Translations under genes and position numbers: made by a program
Notes under the pieces: generated by a model
Seen by the model: only the letters and a program-made list of their open reading frames with translations
Database searches by the model: none
Told to the model about the DNA's origin: nothing
In this document: in pieces, positions 13,429-13,732 of the stretch
How the letters are laid out: the number at the start of each line of letters is the position of its first letter
Position numbering within the stretch: the first letter of the stretch is position 1
From: Pseudomonadota bacterium
Lineage (GTDB): Bacteria; Pseudomonadota; Gammaproteobacteria; Burkholderiales; Gallionellaceae
Length of the DNA: 13,732 nt
Direction of reading: 5' to 3'
Assembly (NCBI GenBank): GCA_021847165.1
Contig: JAJZUH010000037.1
Coordinates: 1 to 13,732, forward strand

Positions 13429-13732
13429 ACCATCTTGAACTCCTGACTTTCGCACGTGGCAGCGCGTTGAACTGGGCATTGTCGATATTTGTGCTGGGGG
13501 TCGTGCTGCGCCTGTTCGAAATCTTCAGTCTGGGACGAAAAGCCGATCTGGCCAGAGCCAGAAGCGGCACGCCCGGCAGCGGTTGGCGCACCATGTTCAC
13601 TCGTTCGATGCCCGCACCGGGGATGCTGAAACGCGATTCAGTGACCTATATCGGCGGTTATGTGTTCCATTTCGGATTGTTTGTCGCCATCTTTTTCCTG
13701 GCAGCGCACATCGAATTCTTCCGCAGCATGAC
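13425..13732 (+). CDS. isp1: Isp1-like cytochrome b membrane subunit (partial, runs off window)
   Basis: Only the first 102 codons are present; the frame is open at the right edge. The start overlaps the hynS stop (ATGA). Two hydrophobic helices are visible, at about residues 14-36 and 75-95. The second has histidines at 82 (VFHFGLF) and 95 (AAHIEFF), candidate haem b ligands, in the style of NarI/DsrM-like membrane cytochromes. Directly after a [NiFe] small subunit this fits Isp1, which in Thiocapsa-type hydrogenases passes electrons between the periplasmic enzyme and the membrane with the Fe-S protein Isp2. A HyaC/HupC-type cytochrome is less likely, because the large subunit would normally precede it. 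Confidence 0.75.
   Translation, partial: MNHLELLTFARGSALNWALSIFVLGVVLRLFEIFSLGRKADLARARSGTPGSGWRTMFTRSMPAPGMLKRDSVTYIGGYVFHFGLFVAIFFLAAHIEFFRSM

Overview
The window looks like chromosomal DNA of a betaproteobacterium, plausibly a chemolithotroph of the Nitrosomonadales/Gallionellaceae kind. That placement is an inference from gene style, from the smpB/ratA/ratB and trpS-scpA-scpB neighbourhoods, and from a respiratory hydrogenase at the right edge. No mobile element, CRISPR array, rRNA or tRNA gene was recognised.

Left part (1-2980). An AT-richer stretch without a supportable gene (1-440) carries three short perfect dyads and a TATAAT -10 box. It leads into a textbook cobalamin (B12) riboswitch aptamer at about 455-640. 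A leader of about 145 bases follows, in which a 10-base direct repeat and a matching anti-Shine-Dalgarno strand suggest how the switch works. It controls a 694-residue TonB-dependent outer-membrane receptor, most likely a BtuB-like corrinoid importer, which ends at a strong intrinsic terminator.

Middle-left (3015-4929, minus strand). Here are an ATGA-coupled pair, an exported two-domain VOC/glyoxalase-fold protein and a small Gly/Tyr/Pro-rich lipoprotein, and then smpB (trans-translation).

Middle (4997-11380, plus strand). Nine tightly packed genes start divergently from smpB: ratA, ratB/rnfH, a PHP phosphoesterase (RNase AM/YciV type), yciO, an M50 membrane protease, trpS, scpA, scpB and a SpoU/TrmH RNA methyltransferase. 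Most junctions overlap or abut, so this is probably one housekeeping operon for RNA metabolism, translation and chromosome condensation.

Right part (11433-13732, plus strand). A [NiFe]-hydrogenase locus begins here: a HypC/HupF-type chaperone, a HyaD/HupD-type maturation endopeptidase, a Tat-exported small subunit, and the first 102 codons of an Isp1-like cytochrome b membrane subunit. The order small subunit then Isp1-like protein, and the absence of the two extra cysteines of O2-tolerant enzymes, point to an Isp-type (group 1e) hydrogenase. Its isp2 and large-subunit genes would lie just outside the window. The most interesting signals are the RNA switch in front of the receptor and the unusual composition of the hydrogenase locus.
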